From: Apostichopus japonicus
Lineage: Eukaryota; Echinodermata; Holothuroidea; Aspidochirotida; Stichopodidae
Assembly (NCBI RefSeq): GCF_037975245.1
Contig: NC_092577.1
Coordinates: 23,028,398 to 23,092,397 of the forward strand
DNA length: 64,000 nt
Reading direction: 5' to 3'
In this document: positions 51,792 to 63,982 of the stretch, piece after piece
Numbering within the stretch: position 1 is the stretch's first letter
Layout: each line of letters begins with the position of its first letter
Position numbers and translations under genes: made by a program
The notes under the pieces: model-generated
The model's database searches: none
What the model saw: the letters and a program-made list of their open reading frames with translations, nothing else
Told to the model about the DNA's origin: nothing

Positions 51792-52687
51792 GTCTACGGC
51801 CACATCACGATGACTATACCGGTTCTCGTCCGATCAGGTAAGTCAAGCAACGTAGAGCGCAGTCAGTACTTGGATGGGTGACCGCCTGGGAATACTGGGT
51901 GCCGTAGGCTTTTATTTTCCTAATTGATAACACTATGTTGCCACGACGATGAAAAATTGAAATGGCCTTCATTGACCTGTTGTTATGTCTACGGCCATAT
52001 CACGTTGACTATACCGGTTCTCGTCCGATCACCGAAGTCAAGCAACGTAGAGCGCAGTCAGTACTTGGATGGGTGACCGCCTGGGAATACTGGGTGCCGT
52101 AGGCTTTTATTTTCATAATTGATAACACTATGTTGCCACGACGATGAGAAAGTGAAATGGCCTACATTTACCTCTTGTTATGTCTACGGCCATATCACGT
52201 TGACTATACCGGTTCTCGTCCGATCACCGAAGTCAAGCAACGTAGAGCGCAGTCAGTACTTGGATGGGTGACCGCCTGGGAATACTGGGTGCCGTAGGCT
52301 TTTATTTTCACAATTGATAACACTATGTTGCCACGACGATGAGAAATTGAAATGGCCTACATTGACCTGTTGTTATGTCTACGGCCATATCACGTTGACT
52401 ATACCGGTTCTCGTCCGATCACCGAAGTCAAGCAAGGTAGAGCGCAGTCAGTACTTGGATGGGTGACCGCCTGGGAATACTGGGTGCCGTAGGCTTTTAT
52501 TTTCACAATTGATAACACTATGTTGCCACGACGATGAGAAAGTCAAATGGCCTACATTGACCTCTTATGTAAACGGCCATATCACGTTGACTATACCGGT
52601 TCTCGTCCGATCACCGAAGTCAAGCAAGGTAGAGCGCAGTCAGTACTTGGATGGGTGACCGCCTGGGAATACTGGGTGCCGTAGGCT

Positions 52688-52951
52688 TTTATTTTCCTAA
52701 TTGATAACACTATGTTGCCACGACGATGAAAAATTGAAATGGCCTACATTGTCTTGCCACAAGGAAAGCGATTTGAAAATCGAATATATTAATAAATAAC
52801 TACTTTGTTTTTATGTATTAGAATTTTCTACATATATATGTAAAATATAGATTAACAGAATATATATTAAATCCATTCATGTATAATATATATATTAAAT
52901 CCACTCATCATAACCTACCACACAAGTAGCCTGCATTTCACCTCTTGTAAT
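52688..52951 (+). repeat. Hybrid long spacer, L2 type, representative
   Basis: The first part is a nearly whole S spacer ending GGCCTACATTG. It runs directly into TCTTGCCACAAGGAAAGCG, the left part of L1, and then the AT-rich core. The ancestral left half is therefore present twice, in diverged forms (TTGCCACGACGATGAG... and TTGCCACAAGGAAAG...). Start-to-start spacing is 383 bp here. Older forms with a shorter core (TAACTACTATATGTAAAA) give ~352 bp (3684, 5351, 7018, 8685) or ~348 bp (17088, 22419, 24620). Confidence 0.8.
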
Positions 52952-55900
52952 GTCTACGGCCACATCACGTTGACTATACCGGTTCTCGTCCGATCAGGTA
53001 AGTCAAGCAACGTAGAGCGCAGTCAGTACTTGGATGGATGACCGCCTGGGAATACTGGGTGCCGTAGGCTTTTATTTTCACAATTGGTAACACTATGTTG
53101 CCACGACGATGAGAAATTCAAATGGCCTCCATTGACCTCTTGTTATGTCTACGGCCATATCACGTTGACTATACCGGTTCTCGTCCGATCACCGAAGGTA
53201 AGCAACGTAGAGCGCAGTCAGTACTTGGATGGGTGACCGCCTGGGAATACTGGGTGCCGTAGGCTTTTATTTTCACAATTGATAACACTATGTTGCCACG
53301 ACGATGAGAAATTGAAATGGCCTACATTGACCTGTTGTTATGTCTACGGCCATATCACGTTGACTATACCGGTTCTCGTCCGATCACCGAAGTCAAGCAA
53401 GGTAGAGCGCAGTCAGTACTTGGATGGGTGACCGCCTGGGAATACTGGGTGCCGTAGGCTTTTATTTTCACAATTGATAACACTATGTTGCCACGACGAT
53501 GAGAAAGTCAAATGGCCTACATTGACCTCTTGTTATGTCTACGGCCATATCACGTTGACTATACCGGTTCTCGTCCGATCACCGAAGTCAAGCAACGTAG
53601 AGCGCAGTCAGTACTTGGATGGGTGACCGCCTGGGAATACTGGGTGCCGTAGGCTTTTATTTTCCTAATTGATAACACTATGTTGCCACGACGATGAGAA
53701 AGTGAAATGGCCTACATTGACCTCTTGTTATGTCTACGGCCATATCACGTTGACTATACCGGTTCTCGTCCGATCACCGAAGTCAAGCAACGTAGAGCGC
53801 AGTCAGTACTTGGATGGGTGACCGCCTGGGAATACTGGGTGCCGTAGGCTTTTATTTTCACAATTGATAACACTATGTTGCCACGACGATGAGAAATTGA
53901 AATGGCCTACATTGACCTGTTGTTATGTCTACGGCCATATCACGTTGACTATACCGGTTCTCGTCCGATCACCGAAGTCAAGCAACGTAGAGCGCAGTCA
54001 GTACTTGGATGGGTGACCGCCTGGGAATACTGGGTGCCGTAGGCTTTTATTTTCCTAATTGATAACACTATGTTGCCACGACGATGAGAAAGTGAAATGG
54101 CCTACATTGACCTCTTGTTATGTCTACGGCCATATCACGTTGACTATACCGGTTCTCGTCCGATCACCGAAGTCAAGCAACGTAGAGCGCAGTCAGTACT
54201 TGGATGGGTGACCGCCTGGGAATACTGGGTGCCGTAGGCTTTTATTTTCACAATTGATAACACTATGTTGCCACGACGATGAGAAATTGAAATGGCCTAC
54301 ATTGACCTGTTGTTATGTCTACGGCCATATCACGTTGACTATACCGGTTCTCGTCCGATCACCGAAGTCAAGCAAGGTAGAGCGCAGTCAGTACTTGGAT
54401 GGGTGACCGCCTGGGAATACTGGGTGCCGTAGGCTTTTATTTTCCTAATTGATAACACTATGTTGCCACGACGATGAGAAAGTGAAATGGCCTACATTGA
54501 CCTCTTATGTAAACGGCCATATCACGTTGACTATACCGGTTCTCGTCCGATCACCGAAGTCAAGCAAGGTAGAGCGCAGTCAGTACTTGGATGGGTGACC
54601 GCCTGGGAATACTGGGTGCCGTAGGCTTTTATTTTCCTAATTGATAACACTATGTTGCCACGACGATGAAAAATTGAAATGGCCTACATTGTCTTGCCAC
54701 AAGGAAAGCGATTTGAAAATCGAATATATTAATAAATAACTACTTTGTTTTTATGTATTAGAATTTTCTACATATATATGTAAAATATAGATTAACATAA
54801 TATATATTAAATCCATTCATGTATAATATATATATTAAATCCACTCATCATAACCTACCACACAAGTAGCCTGCATTTCACCTCTTGTAATGTCTACGGC
54901 CACATCACGTTGACTATACCGGTTCTCGTCCGATCAGGTAAGTCAAGCAACGTAGAGCGCAGTCAGTACTTGGATGGATGACCGCCTGGGAATACTGGGT
55001 GCCGTAGGCTTTTATTTTCACAATTGGTAACACTATGTTGCCACGACGATGAGAAATTCAAATGGCCTCCATTGACCTCTTGTTATGTCTACGGCCATAT
55101 CACGTTGACTATACCGGTTCTCGTCCGATCACCGAAGGTAAGCAACGTAGAGCGCAGTCAGTACTTGGATGGGTGACCGCCTGGGAATACTGGGTGCCGT
55201 AGGCTTTTATTTTCACAATTGATAACACTATGTTGCCACGACGATGAGAAATTGAAATGGCCTACATTGACCTGTTGTTATGTCTACGGCCATATCACGT
55301 TGACTATACCGGTTCTCGTCCGATCACCGAAGTCAAGCAAGGTAGAGCGCAGTCAGTACTTGGATGGGTGACCGCCTGGGAATACTGGGTGCCGTAGGCT
55401 TTTATTTTCACAATTGATAACACTATGTTGCCACGACGATGAGAAAGTCAAATGGCCTACATTGACCTCTTATGTAAACGGCCATATCACGTTGACTATA
55501 CCGGTTCTCGTCCGATCACCGAAGTCAAGCAAGGTAGAGCGCAGTCAGTACTTGGATGGGTGACCGCCTGGGAATACTGGGTGCCGTAGGCTTTTATTTT
55601 CCTAATTGATAACACTATGTTGCCACGACGATGAAAAATTGAAATGGCCTACATTGTCTTGCCACAAGGAAAGCGATTTGAAAATCGAATATATTAATAA
55701 ATAACTACTTTGTTTTTATGTATTAGAATTTTCTACATATATATGTAAAATATAGATTAACAGAATATATATTAAATCCATTCATGTATAATATATATAT
55801 TAAATCCACTCATCATAACCTACCACACAAGTAGCCTGCATTTCACCTCTTGTAATGTCTACGGCCACATCACGTTGACTATACCGGTTCTCGTCCGATC

Positions 55901-58900
55901 AGGTAAGTCAAGCAACGTAGAGCGCAGTCAGTACTTGGATGGATGACCGCCTGGGAATACTGGGTGCCGTAGGCTTTTATTTTCACAATTGGTAACACTA
56001 TGTTGCCACGACGATGAGAAATTCAAATGGCCTCCATTGACCTCTTGTTATGTCTACGGCCATATCACGTTGACTATACCGGTTCTCGTCCGATCACCGA
56101 AGGTAAGCAACGTAGAGCGCAGTCAGTACTTGGATGGGTGACCGCCTGGGAATACTGGGTGCCGTAGGCTTTTATTTTCACAATTGATAACACTATGTTG
56201 CCACGACGATGAGAAATTGAAATGGCCTACATTGACCTGTTGTTATGTCTACGGCCATATCACGTTGACTATACCGGTTCTCGTCCGATCACCGAAGTCA
56301 AGCAAGGTAGAGCGCAGTCAGTACTTGGATGGGTGACCGCCTGGGAATACTGGGTGCCGTAGGCTTTTATTTTCACAATTGATAACACTATGTTGCCACG
56401 ACGATGAGAAAGTCAAATGGCCTACATTGACCTCTTGTTATGTCTACGGCCATATCACGTTGACTATACCGGTTCTCGTCCGATCACCGAAGTCAAGCAA
56501 CGTAGAGCGCAGTCAGTACTTGGATGGGTGACCGCCTGGGAATACTGGGTGCCGTAGGCTTTTATTTTCCTAATTGATAACACTATGTTGCCACGACGAT
56601 GAGAAAGTGAAATGGCCTACATTGACCTCTTGTTATGTCTACGGCCATATCACGTTGACTATACCGGTTCTCGTCCGATCACCGAAGTCAAGCAACGTAG
56701 AGCGCAGTCAGTACTTGGATGGGTGACCGCCTGGGAATACTGGGTGCCGTAGGCTTTTATTTTCACAATTGATAACACTATGTTGCCACGACGATGAGAA
56801 ATTGAAATGGCCTACATTGACCTGTTGTTATGTCTACGGCCATATCACGTTGACTATACCGGTTCTCGTCCGATCACCGAAGTCAAGCAACGTAGAGCGC
56901 AGTCAGTACTTGGATGGGTGACCGCCTGGGAATACTGGGTGCCGTAGGCTTTTATTTTCCTAATTGATAACACTATGTTGCCACGACGATGAGAAAGTGA
57001 AATGGCCTACATTGACCTCTTGTTATGTCTACGGCCATATCACGTTGACTATACCGGTTCTCGTCCGATCACCGAAGTCAAGCAACGTAGAGCGCAGTCA
57101 GTACTTGGATGGGTGACCGCCTGGGAATACTGGGTGCCGTAGGCTTTTATTTTCACAATTGATAACACTATGTTGCCACGACGATGAGAAATTGAAATGG
57201 CCTACATTGACCTGTTGTTATGTCTACGGCCATATCACGTTGACTATACCGGTTCTCGTCCGATCACCGAAGTCAAGCAAGGTAGAGCGCAGTCAGTACT
57301 TGGATGGGTGACCGCCTGGGAATACTGGGTGCCGTAGGCTTTTATTTTCCTAATTGATAACACTATGTTGCCACGACGATGAGAAAGTGAAATGGCCTAC
57401 ATTGACCTCTTATGTAAACGGCCATATCACGTTGACTATACCGGTTCTCGTCCGATCACCGAAGTCAAGCAAGGTAGAGCGCAGTCAGTACTTGGATGGG
57501 TGACCGCCTGGGAATACTGGGTGCCGTAGGCTTTTATTTTCCTAATTGATAACACTATGTTGCCACGACGATGAAAAATTGAAATGGCCTACATTGTCTT
57601 GCCACAAGGAAAGCGATTTGAAAATCGAATATATTAATAAATAACTACTTTGTTTTTATGTATTAGAATTTTCTACATATATATGTAAAATATAGATTAA
57701 CATAATATATATTAAATCCATTCATGTATAATATATATATTAAATCCACTCATCATAACCTACCACACAAGTAGCCTGCATTTCACCTCTTGTAATGTCT
57801 ACGGCCACATCACGTTGACTATACCGGTTCTCGTCCGATCAGGTAAGTCAAGCAACGTAGAGCGCAGTCAGTACTTGGATGGATGACCGCCTGGGAATAC
57901 TGGGTGCCGTAGGCTTTTATTTTCACAATTGGTAACACTATGTTGCCACGACGATGAGAAATTCAAATGGCCTCCATTGACCTCTTGTTATGTCTACGGC
58001 CATATCACGTTGACTATACCGGTTCTCGTCCGATCACCGAAGGTAAGCAACGTAGAGCGCAGTCAGTACTTGGATGGGTGACCGCCTGGGAATACTGGGT
58101 GCCGTAGGCTTTTATTTTCACAATTGATAACACTATGTTGCCACGACGATGAGAAATTGAAATGGCCTACATTGACCTGTTGTTATGTCTACGGCCATAT
58201 CACGTTGACTATACCGGTTCTCGTCCGATCACCGAAGTCAAGCAAGGTAGAGCGCAGTCAGTACTTGGATGGGTGACCGCCTGGGAATACTGGGTGCCGT
58301 AGGCTTTTATTTTCACAATTGATAACACTATGTTGCCACGACGATGAGAAAGTCAAATGGCCTACATTGACCTCTTATGTAAACGGCCATATCACGTTGA
58401 CTATACCGGTTCTCGTCCGATCACCGAAGTCAAGCAAGGTAGAGCGCAGTCAGTACTTGGATGGGTGACCGCCTGGGAATACTGGGTGCCGTAGGCTTTT
58501 ATTTTCCTAATTGATAACACTATGTTGCCACGACGATGAAAAATTGAAATGGCCTACATTGTCTTGCCACAAGGAAAGCGATTTGAAAATCGAATATATT
58601 AATAAATAACTACTTTGTTTTTATGTATTAGAATTTTCTACATATATATGTAAAATATAGATTAACATAATATATATTAAATCCATTCATGTATAATATA
58701 TATATTAAATCCACTCATCATAACCTACCACACAAGTAGCCTGCATTTCACCTCTTGTAATGTCTACGGCCACATCACGTTGACTATACCGGTTCTCGTC
58801 CGATCAGGTAAGTCAAGCAACGTAGAGCGCAGTCAGTACTTGGATGGATGACCGCCTGGGAATACTGGGTGCCGTAGGCTTTTATTTTCACAATTGGTAA

Positions 58901-61900
58901 CACTATGTTGCCACGACGATGAGAAATTGAAATGGCCTCCATTGACCTCTTGTTATGTCTACGGCCATATCACGTTGACTATACCGGTTCTCGTCCGATC
59001 ACCGAAGTCAAGCAACGTAGAGCGCAGTCAGTACTTGGATGGGTGACCGCCTGGAAATACTGGGTGCCGTAGGCTTTTATTTTCACAATTGATAACACTA
59101 TGTTGCCACGACGATGAGAAATTGAAATGGCCTACATTGTCTTGCCACAAGGAAAGCGATTTGAAAATCTAATATATTAATAAATAACTCGTTTGTTTTT
59201 ATATATTATAATTTTATACATATATATGTCAAATATAGATTAACATAAAATATATTAAATCCATTCATGTATAATATATATATTAAGTGCACTCATCATA
59301 ACCTAGCAAACAAGTAGCCTACATTTCACCTCCTAGAATGTCTACGGCCACATCACGATGACTATACCGGTTCTCGTCCGATCAGGTAAGTCAAGCAACG
59401 TAGAGCGCAGTCAGTACTTGGATGGGTGACCGCCTGGGAATACTGGGTGCCGTAGGCTTTTATTTTCCTAATTGATAACACTATGTTGCCACGACGATGA
59501 AAAATTGAAATGGCCTTCATTGACCTGTTGTTATGTCTACGGCCATATCACGTTGACTATACCGGTTCTCGTCCGATCACCGAAGTCAAGCAACGTAGAG
59601 CGCAGTCAGTACTTGGATGGGTGACCGCCTGGGAATACTGGGTGCCGTAGGCTTTTATTTTCACAATTGATAACACTATGTTGCCACGACGATGAGAAAT
59701 TGAAATGGCCTACATTGACCTGTTGTTATGTCTACGGCCATATCACGTTGACTATACCGGTTCTCGTCCGATCACCGAAGTCAAGCAACGTAGAGCGCAG
59801 TCAGTACTTGGATGGGTGACCGCCTGGAAATACTGGATGCCGTAGGCTTTTATTTTCCTAATTGATAACACTATGTTGCCACGACGATGAGAAAGTGAAA
59901 TGGCCTACATTGACCTGTTGTTATGTCTACGGCCATATCACGTTGACTATACCGGTTCTCGTCCGATCACCGAAGTCAAGCAACGTAGAGCGCAGTCAGT
60001 ACTTGGATGGGTGACCGCCTGGGAATACTGGGTGCCGTAGGCTTTTATTTTCACAATTGATAACACTATGTTGCCACGACGATGAGAAAGTGAAATGGCC
60101 TACATTGACCTGTTGTTATGTCTACGGCCATATCACGTTGACTATACCGGTTCTCGTCCGATCACCGAAGTCAAGCAACGTAGAGCGCAGTCAGTACTTG
60201 GATGGGTGACCGCCTGGGAATACTGGGTGCCGTAGGCTTTTATTTTCACAATTGATAACACTATGTTGCCATGACGATGAGAAATTGAAATGGCCTACAT
60301 TGACCAGTTGTTATGTCTACGGCCATATCACGTTGACTATACCGGTTCTCGTCCGATCACCGAAGTCAAGCAACGTAGAGCGCAGTCAGTACTTGGATGG
60401 GTGACCGCCTGGAAATACTGGGTGCCGTAGGCTTTTATTTTCCTAATTGATAACACTATGTTGCCACGACGATGAGAAATTGAAATGGCCTACATTGTCT
60501 TGCCACAAGGAAAGCGATTTGAAAATCGAATATATTAATAAATAACTACTTTGTTTTTATGTATTAGAATTTTCTACATATATATGTAAAATATAGATTA
60601 ACATAATATATATTAAATCCATTCATGTATAATATATATATTAAATCCACTCATCATAACCTACCACACAAGTAGCCTGCATTTCACCTCTTGTAATGTC
60701 TACGGCCACATCACGTTGACTATACCGGTTCTCGTCCGATCAGGTAAGTCAAGCAACGTAGAGCGCAGTCAGTACTTGGATGGATGACCGCCTGGGAATA
60801 CTGGGTGCCGTAGGCTTTTATTTTCACAATTGATAACACTATGTTGCCACGACGATGAGAAATTCAAATGGCCTCCATTGACCTCTTGTTATGTCTACGG
60901 CCATATCACGTTGACTATACCGGTTCTCGTCCGATCAGGTAAGTCAAGCAACGTAGAGCGCAGTCAGTACTTGGATGGATGACCGCCTGGGAATACTGGG
61001 TGCCGTAGGCTTTTATTTTCCTAATTGATAACACTATGTTGCCACGACGATGAGAAAGTGAAATGGCCTACATTGACCTCTTATGTAAACGGCCATATCA
61101 CGTTGACTATACCGGTTCTCGTCCGATCACCGAAGTCAAGCAAGGTAGAGCGCAGTCAGTACTTGGATGGGTGACCGCCTGGGAATACTGGGTGCCGTAG
61201 GCTTTTATTTTCCTAATTGATAACACTATGTTGCCACGACGATGAAAAATTGAAATGGCCTACATTGTCTTGCCACAAGGAAAGCGATTTGAAAATCGAA
61301 TATATTAATAAATAACTACTTTGTTTTTATGTATTAGAATTTTCTACATATATATGTAAAATATAGATTAACATAATATATATTAAATCCATTCATGTAT
61401 AATATATATATTAAATCCACTCATCATAACCTACCACACAAGTAGCCTGCATTTCACCTCTTGTAATGTCTACGGCCACATCACGTTGACTATACCGGTT
61501 CTCGTCCGATCAGGTAAGTCAAGCAACGTAGAGCGCAGTCAGTACTTGGATGGATGACCGCCTGGGAATACTGGGTGCCGTAGGCTTTTATTTTCACAAT
61601 TGGTAACACTATGTTGCCACGACGATGAGAAATTCAAATGGCCTCCATTGACCTCTTGTTATGTCTACGGCCATATCACGTTGACTATACCGGTTCTCGT
61701 CCGATCACCGAAGGTAAGCAACGTAGAGCGCAGTCAGTACTTGGATGGGTGACCGCCTGGGAATACTGGGTGCCGTAGGCTTTTATTTTCACAATTGATA
61801 ACACTATGTTGCCACGACGATGAGAAATTGAAATGGCCTACATTGACCTGTTGTTATGTCTACGGCCATATCACGTTGACTATACCGGTTCTCGTCCGAT

Positions 61901-63982
61901 CACCGAAGTCAAGCAAGGTAGAGCGCAGTCAGTACTTGGATGGGTGACCGCCTGGGAATACTGGGTGCCGTAGGCTTTTATTTTCACAATTGATAACACT
62001 ATGTTGCCACGACGATGAGAAAGTGAAATGGCCTACATTGACCTCTTATGTAAACGGCCATATCACGTTGACTATACCGGTTCTCGTCCGATCACCGAAG
62101 TCAAGCAAGGTAGAGCGCAGTCAGTACTTGGATGGGTGACCGCCTGGGAATACTGGGTGCCGTAGGCTTTTATTTTCCTAATTGATAACACTATGTTGCC
62201 ACGACGATGAAAAATTGAAATGGCCTACATTGTCTTGCCACAAGGAAAGCGATTTGAAAATCGAATATATTAATAAATAACTACTTTGTTTTTATGTATT
62301 AGAATTTTCTACATATATATGTAAAATATAGATTAACATAATATATATTAAATCCATTCATGTATAATATATATATTAAATCCACTCATCATAACCTACC
62401 ACACAAGTAGCCTGCATTTCACCTCTTGTAATGTCTACGGCCACATCACGTTGACTATACCGGTTCTCGTCCGATCAGGTAAGTCAAGCAACGTAGAGCG
62501 CAGTCAGTACTTGGATGGATGACCGCCTGGGAATACTGGGTGCCGTAGGCTTTTATTTTCACAATTGGTAACACTATGTTGCCACGACGATGAGAAATTC
62601 AAATGGCCTCCATTGACCTCTTGTTATGTCTACGGCCATATCACGTTGACTATACCGGTTCTCGTCCGATCACCGAAGGTAAGCAACGTAGAGCGCAGTC
62701 AGTACTTGGATGGGTGACCGCCTGGGAATACTGGGTGCCGTAGGCTTTTATTTTCACAATTGATAACACTATGTTGCCACGACGATGAGAAATTGAAATG
62801 GCCTACATTGACCTGTTGTTATGTCTACGGCCATATCACGTTGACTATACCGGTTCTCGTCCGATCACCGAAGTCAAGCAAGGTAGAGCGCAGTCAGTAC
62901 TTGGATGGGTGACCGCCTGGGAATACTGGGTGCCGTAGGCTTTTATTTTCACAATTGATAACACTATGTTGCCACGACGATGAGAAAGTGAAATGGCCTA
63001 CATTGACCTCTTGTTATGTCTACGGCCATATCACGTTGACTATACCGGTTCTCGTCCGATCACCGAAGTCAAGCAACGTAGAGCGCAGTCAGTACTTGGA
63101 TGGGTGACCGCCTGGGAATACTGGGTGCCGTAGGCTTTTATTTTCCTAATTGATAACACTATGTTGCCACGACGATGAGAAAGTGAAATGGCCTACATTG
63201 ACCTCTTGTTATGTCTACGGCCATATCACGTTGACTATACCGGTTCTCGTCCGATCACCGAAGTCAAGCAAGGTAGAGCGCAGTCAGTACTTGGATGGGT
63301 GACCGCCTGGGAATACTGGGTGCCGTAGGCTTTTATTTTCACAATTGATAACACTATGTTGCCACGACGATGAGAAAGTGAAATGGCCTACATTGACCTC
63401 TTATGTAAACGGCCATATCACGTTGACTATACCGGTTCTCGTCCGATCACCGAAGTCAAGCAAGGTAGAGCGCAGTCAGTACTTGGATGGGTGACCGCCT
63501 GGGAATACTGGGTGCCGTAGGCTTTTATTTTCCTAATTGATAACACTATGTTGCCACGACGATGAAAAATTGAAATGGCCTACATTGTCTTGCCACAAGG
63601 AAAGCGATTTGAAAATCGAATATATTAATAAATAACTACTTTGTTTTTATGTATTAGAATTTTCTACATATATATGTCAAATATAGATTAACATAATATA
63701 TATTAAATCCATTCATGTATAATATATATATTAAATCCACTCATCATAACCTACCACACAAGTAGCCTGCATTTCACCTCTTGTAATGTCTACGGCCACA
63801 TCACGTTGACTATACCGGTTCTCGTCCGATCACCGAAGTCAAGCAACGTAGAGCGCAGTCAGTACTTGGATGGATGACCGCCTGGGAATACTGGGTGCCG
63901 TAGGCTTTTATTTTCACAATTGGTAACACTATGTTGCCACGACGATGAGAAATTGAAATGGCCTCCATTGACCTCTTGTTAT
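52952..63982 (+). rRNA. 5S block K: 965-bp higher-order repeat with 195-bp expansions
   Basis: Starts: 52952, 53147, 53342, 53537, 53732, 53927, 54122, 54317, 54509, 54892, 55087, 55282, 55474, 55857, 56052, 56247, 56442, 56637, 56832, 57027, 57222, 57414, 57797, 57992, 58187, 58379, 58762, 58957, 59340, 59535, 59730, 59925, 60120, 60315, 60698, 60893, 61085, 61468, 61663, 61858, 62050, 62433, 62628, 62823, 63018, 63213, 63405, 63788. The minimal four-gene unit (54892, 57797, 61468) runs CAGGTAAGT+G87A; AAGGTAAGC; C60G; GTAAAC+C60G; then an L2 spacer. Units of 1940 bp (52952, 55857) and 1355 bp (62433) contain exactly five or two extra 195-bp units. The stretch 59340-61084 is the copy of block J2 sequence. 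Confidence 0.94.
53147..53265 (+). rRNA. 5S variant with AAGGTAAGC
   Basis: Positions 52-53 are GT instead of TC (CACCGAAGGTAAGCAACG). This class is distinct from the CAGGTAAGT class but also splice-donor-like. It is found only at 53147, 55087, 56052, 57992, 61663 and 62628, always as the second gene of the 965-bp unit and preceded by the AATTGGTAAC spacer. The two changes fall in the A box. Confidence 0.85.

Larger units (their letters stand above)
48460..52951 (+). rRNA. 5S block J2: 2345-bp repeat, later copied 9.9 kb downstream
   Basis: Starts: 48460, 48655, 48850, 49045, 49447, 49642, 49837, 50032, 50227, 50422, 50805, 51000, 51195, 51390, 51792, 51987, 52182, 52377, 52569. Copies 48077-49642 match 50422-51987 at a 2345-bp shift. 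The run 49447-51000 recurs at 59340-60893, shifted 9893 bp, with the same order of CAGGTAAGT, G99A and G87A marks. Copy 51390 reads GAGCGAAGTC. Copies 52377 and 52569 introduce C60G (CAAGGTAG), the mark of the next block; 52569 also begins GTAAAC. Confidence 0.92.
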
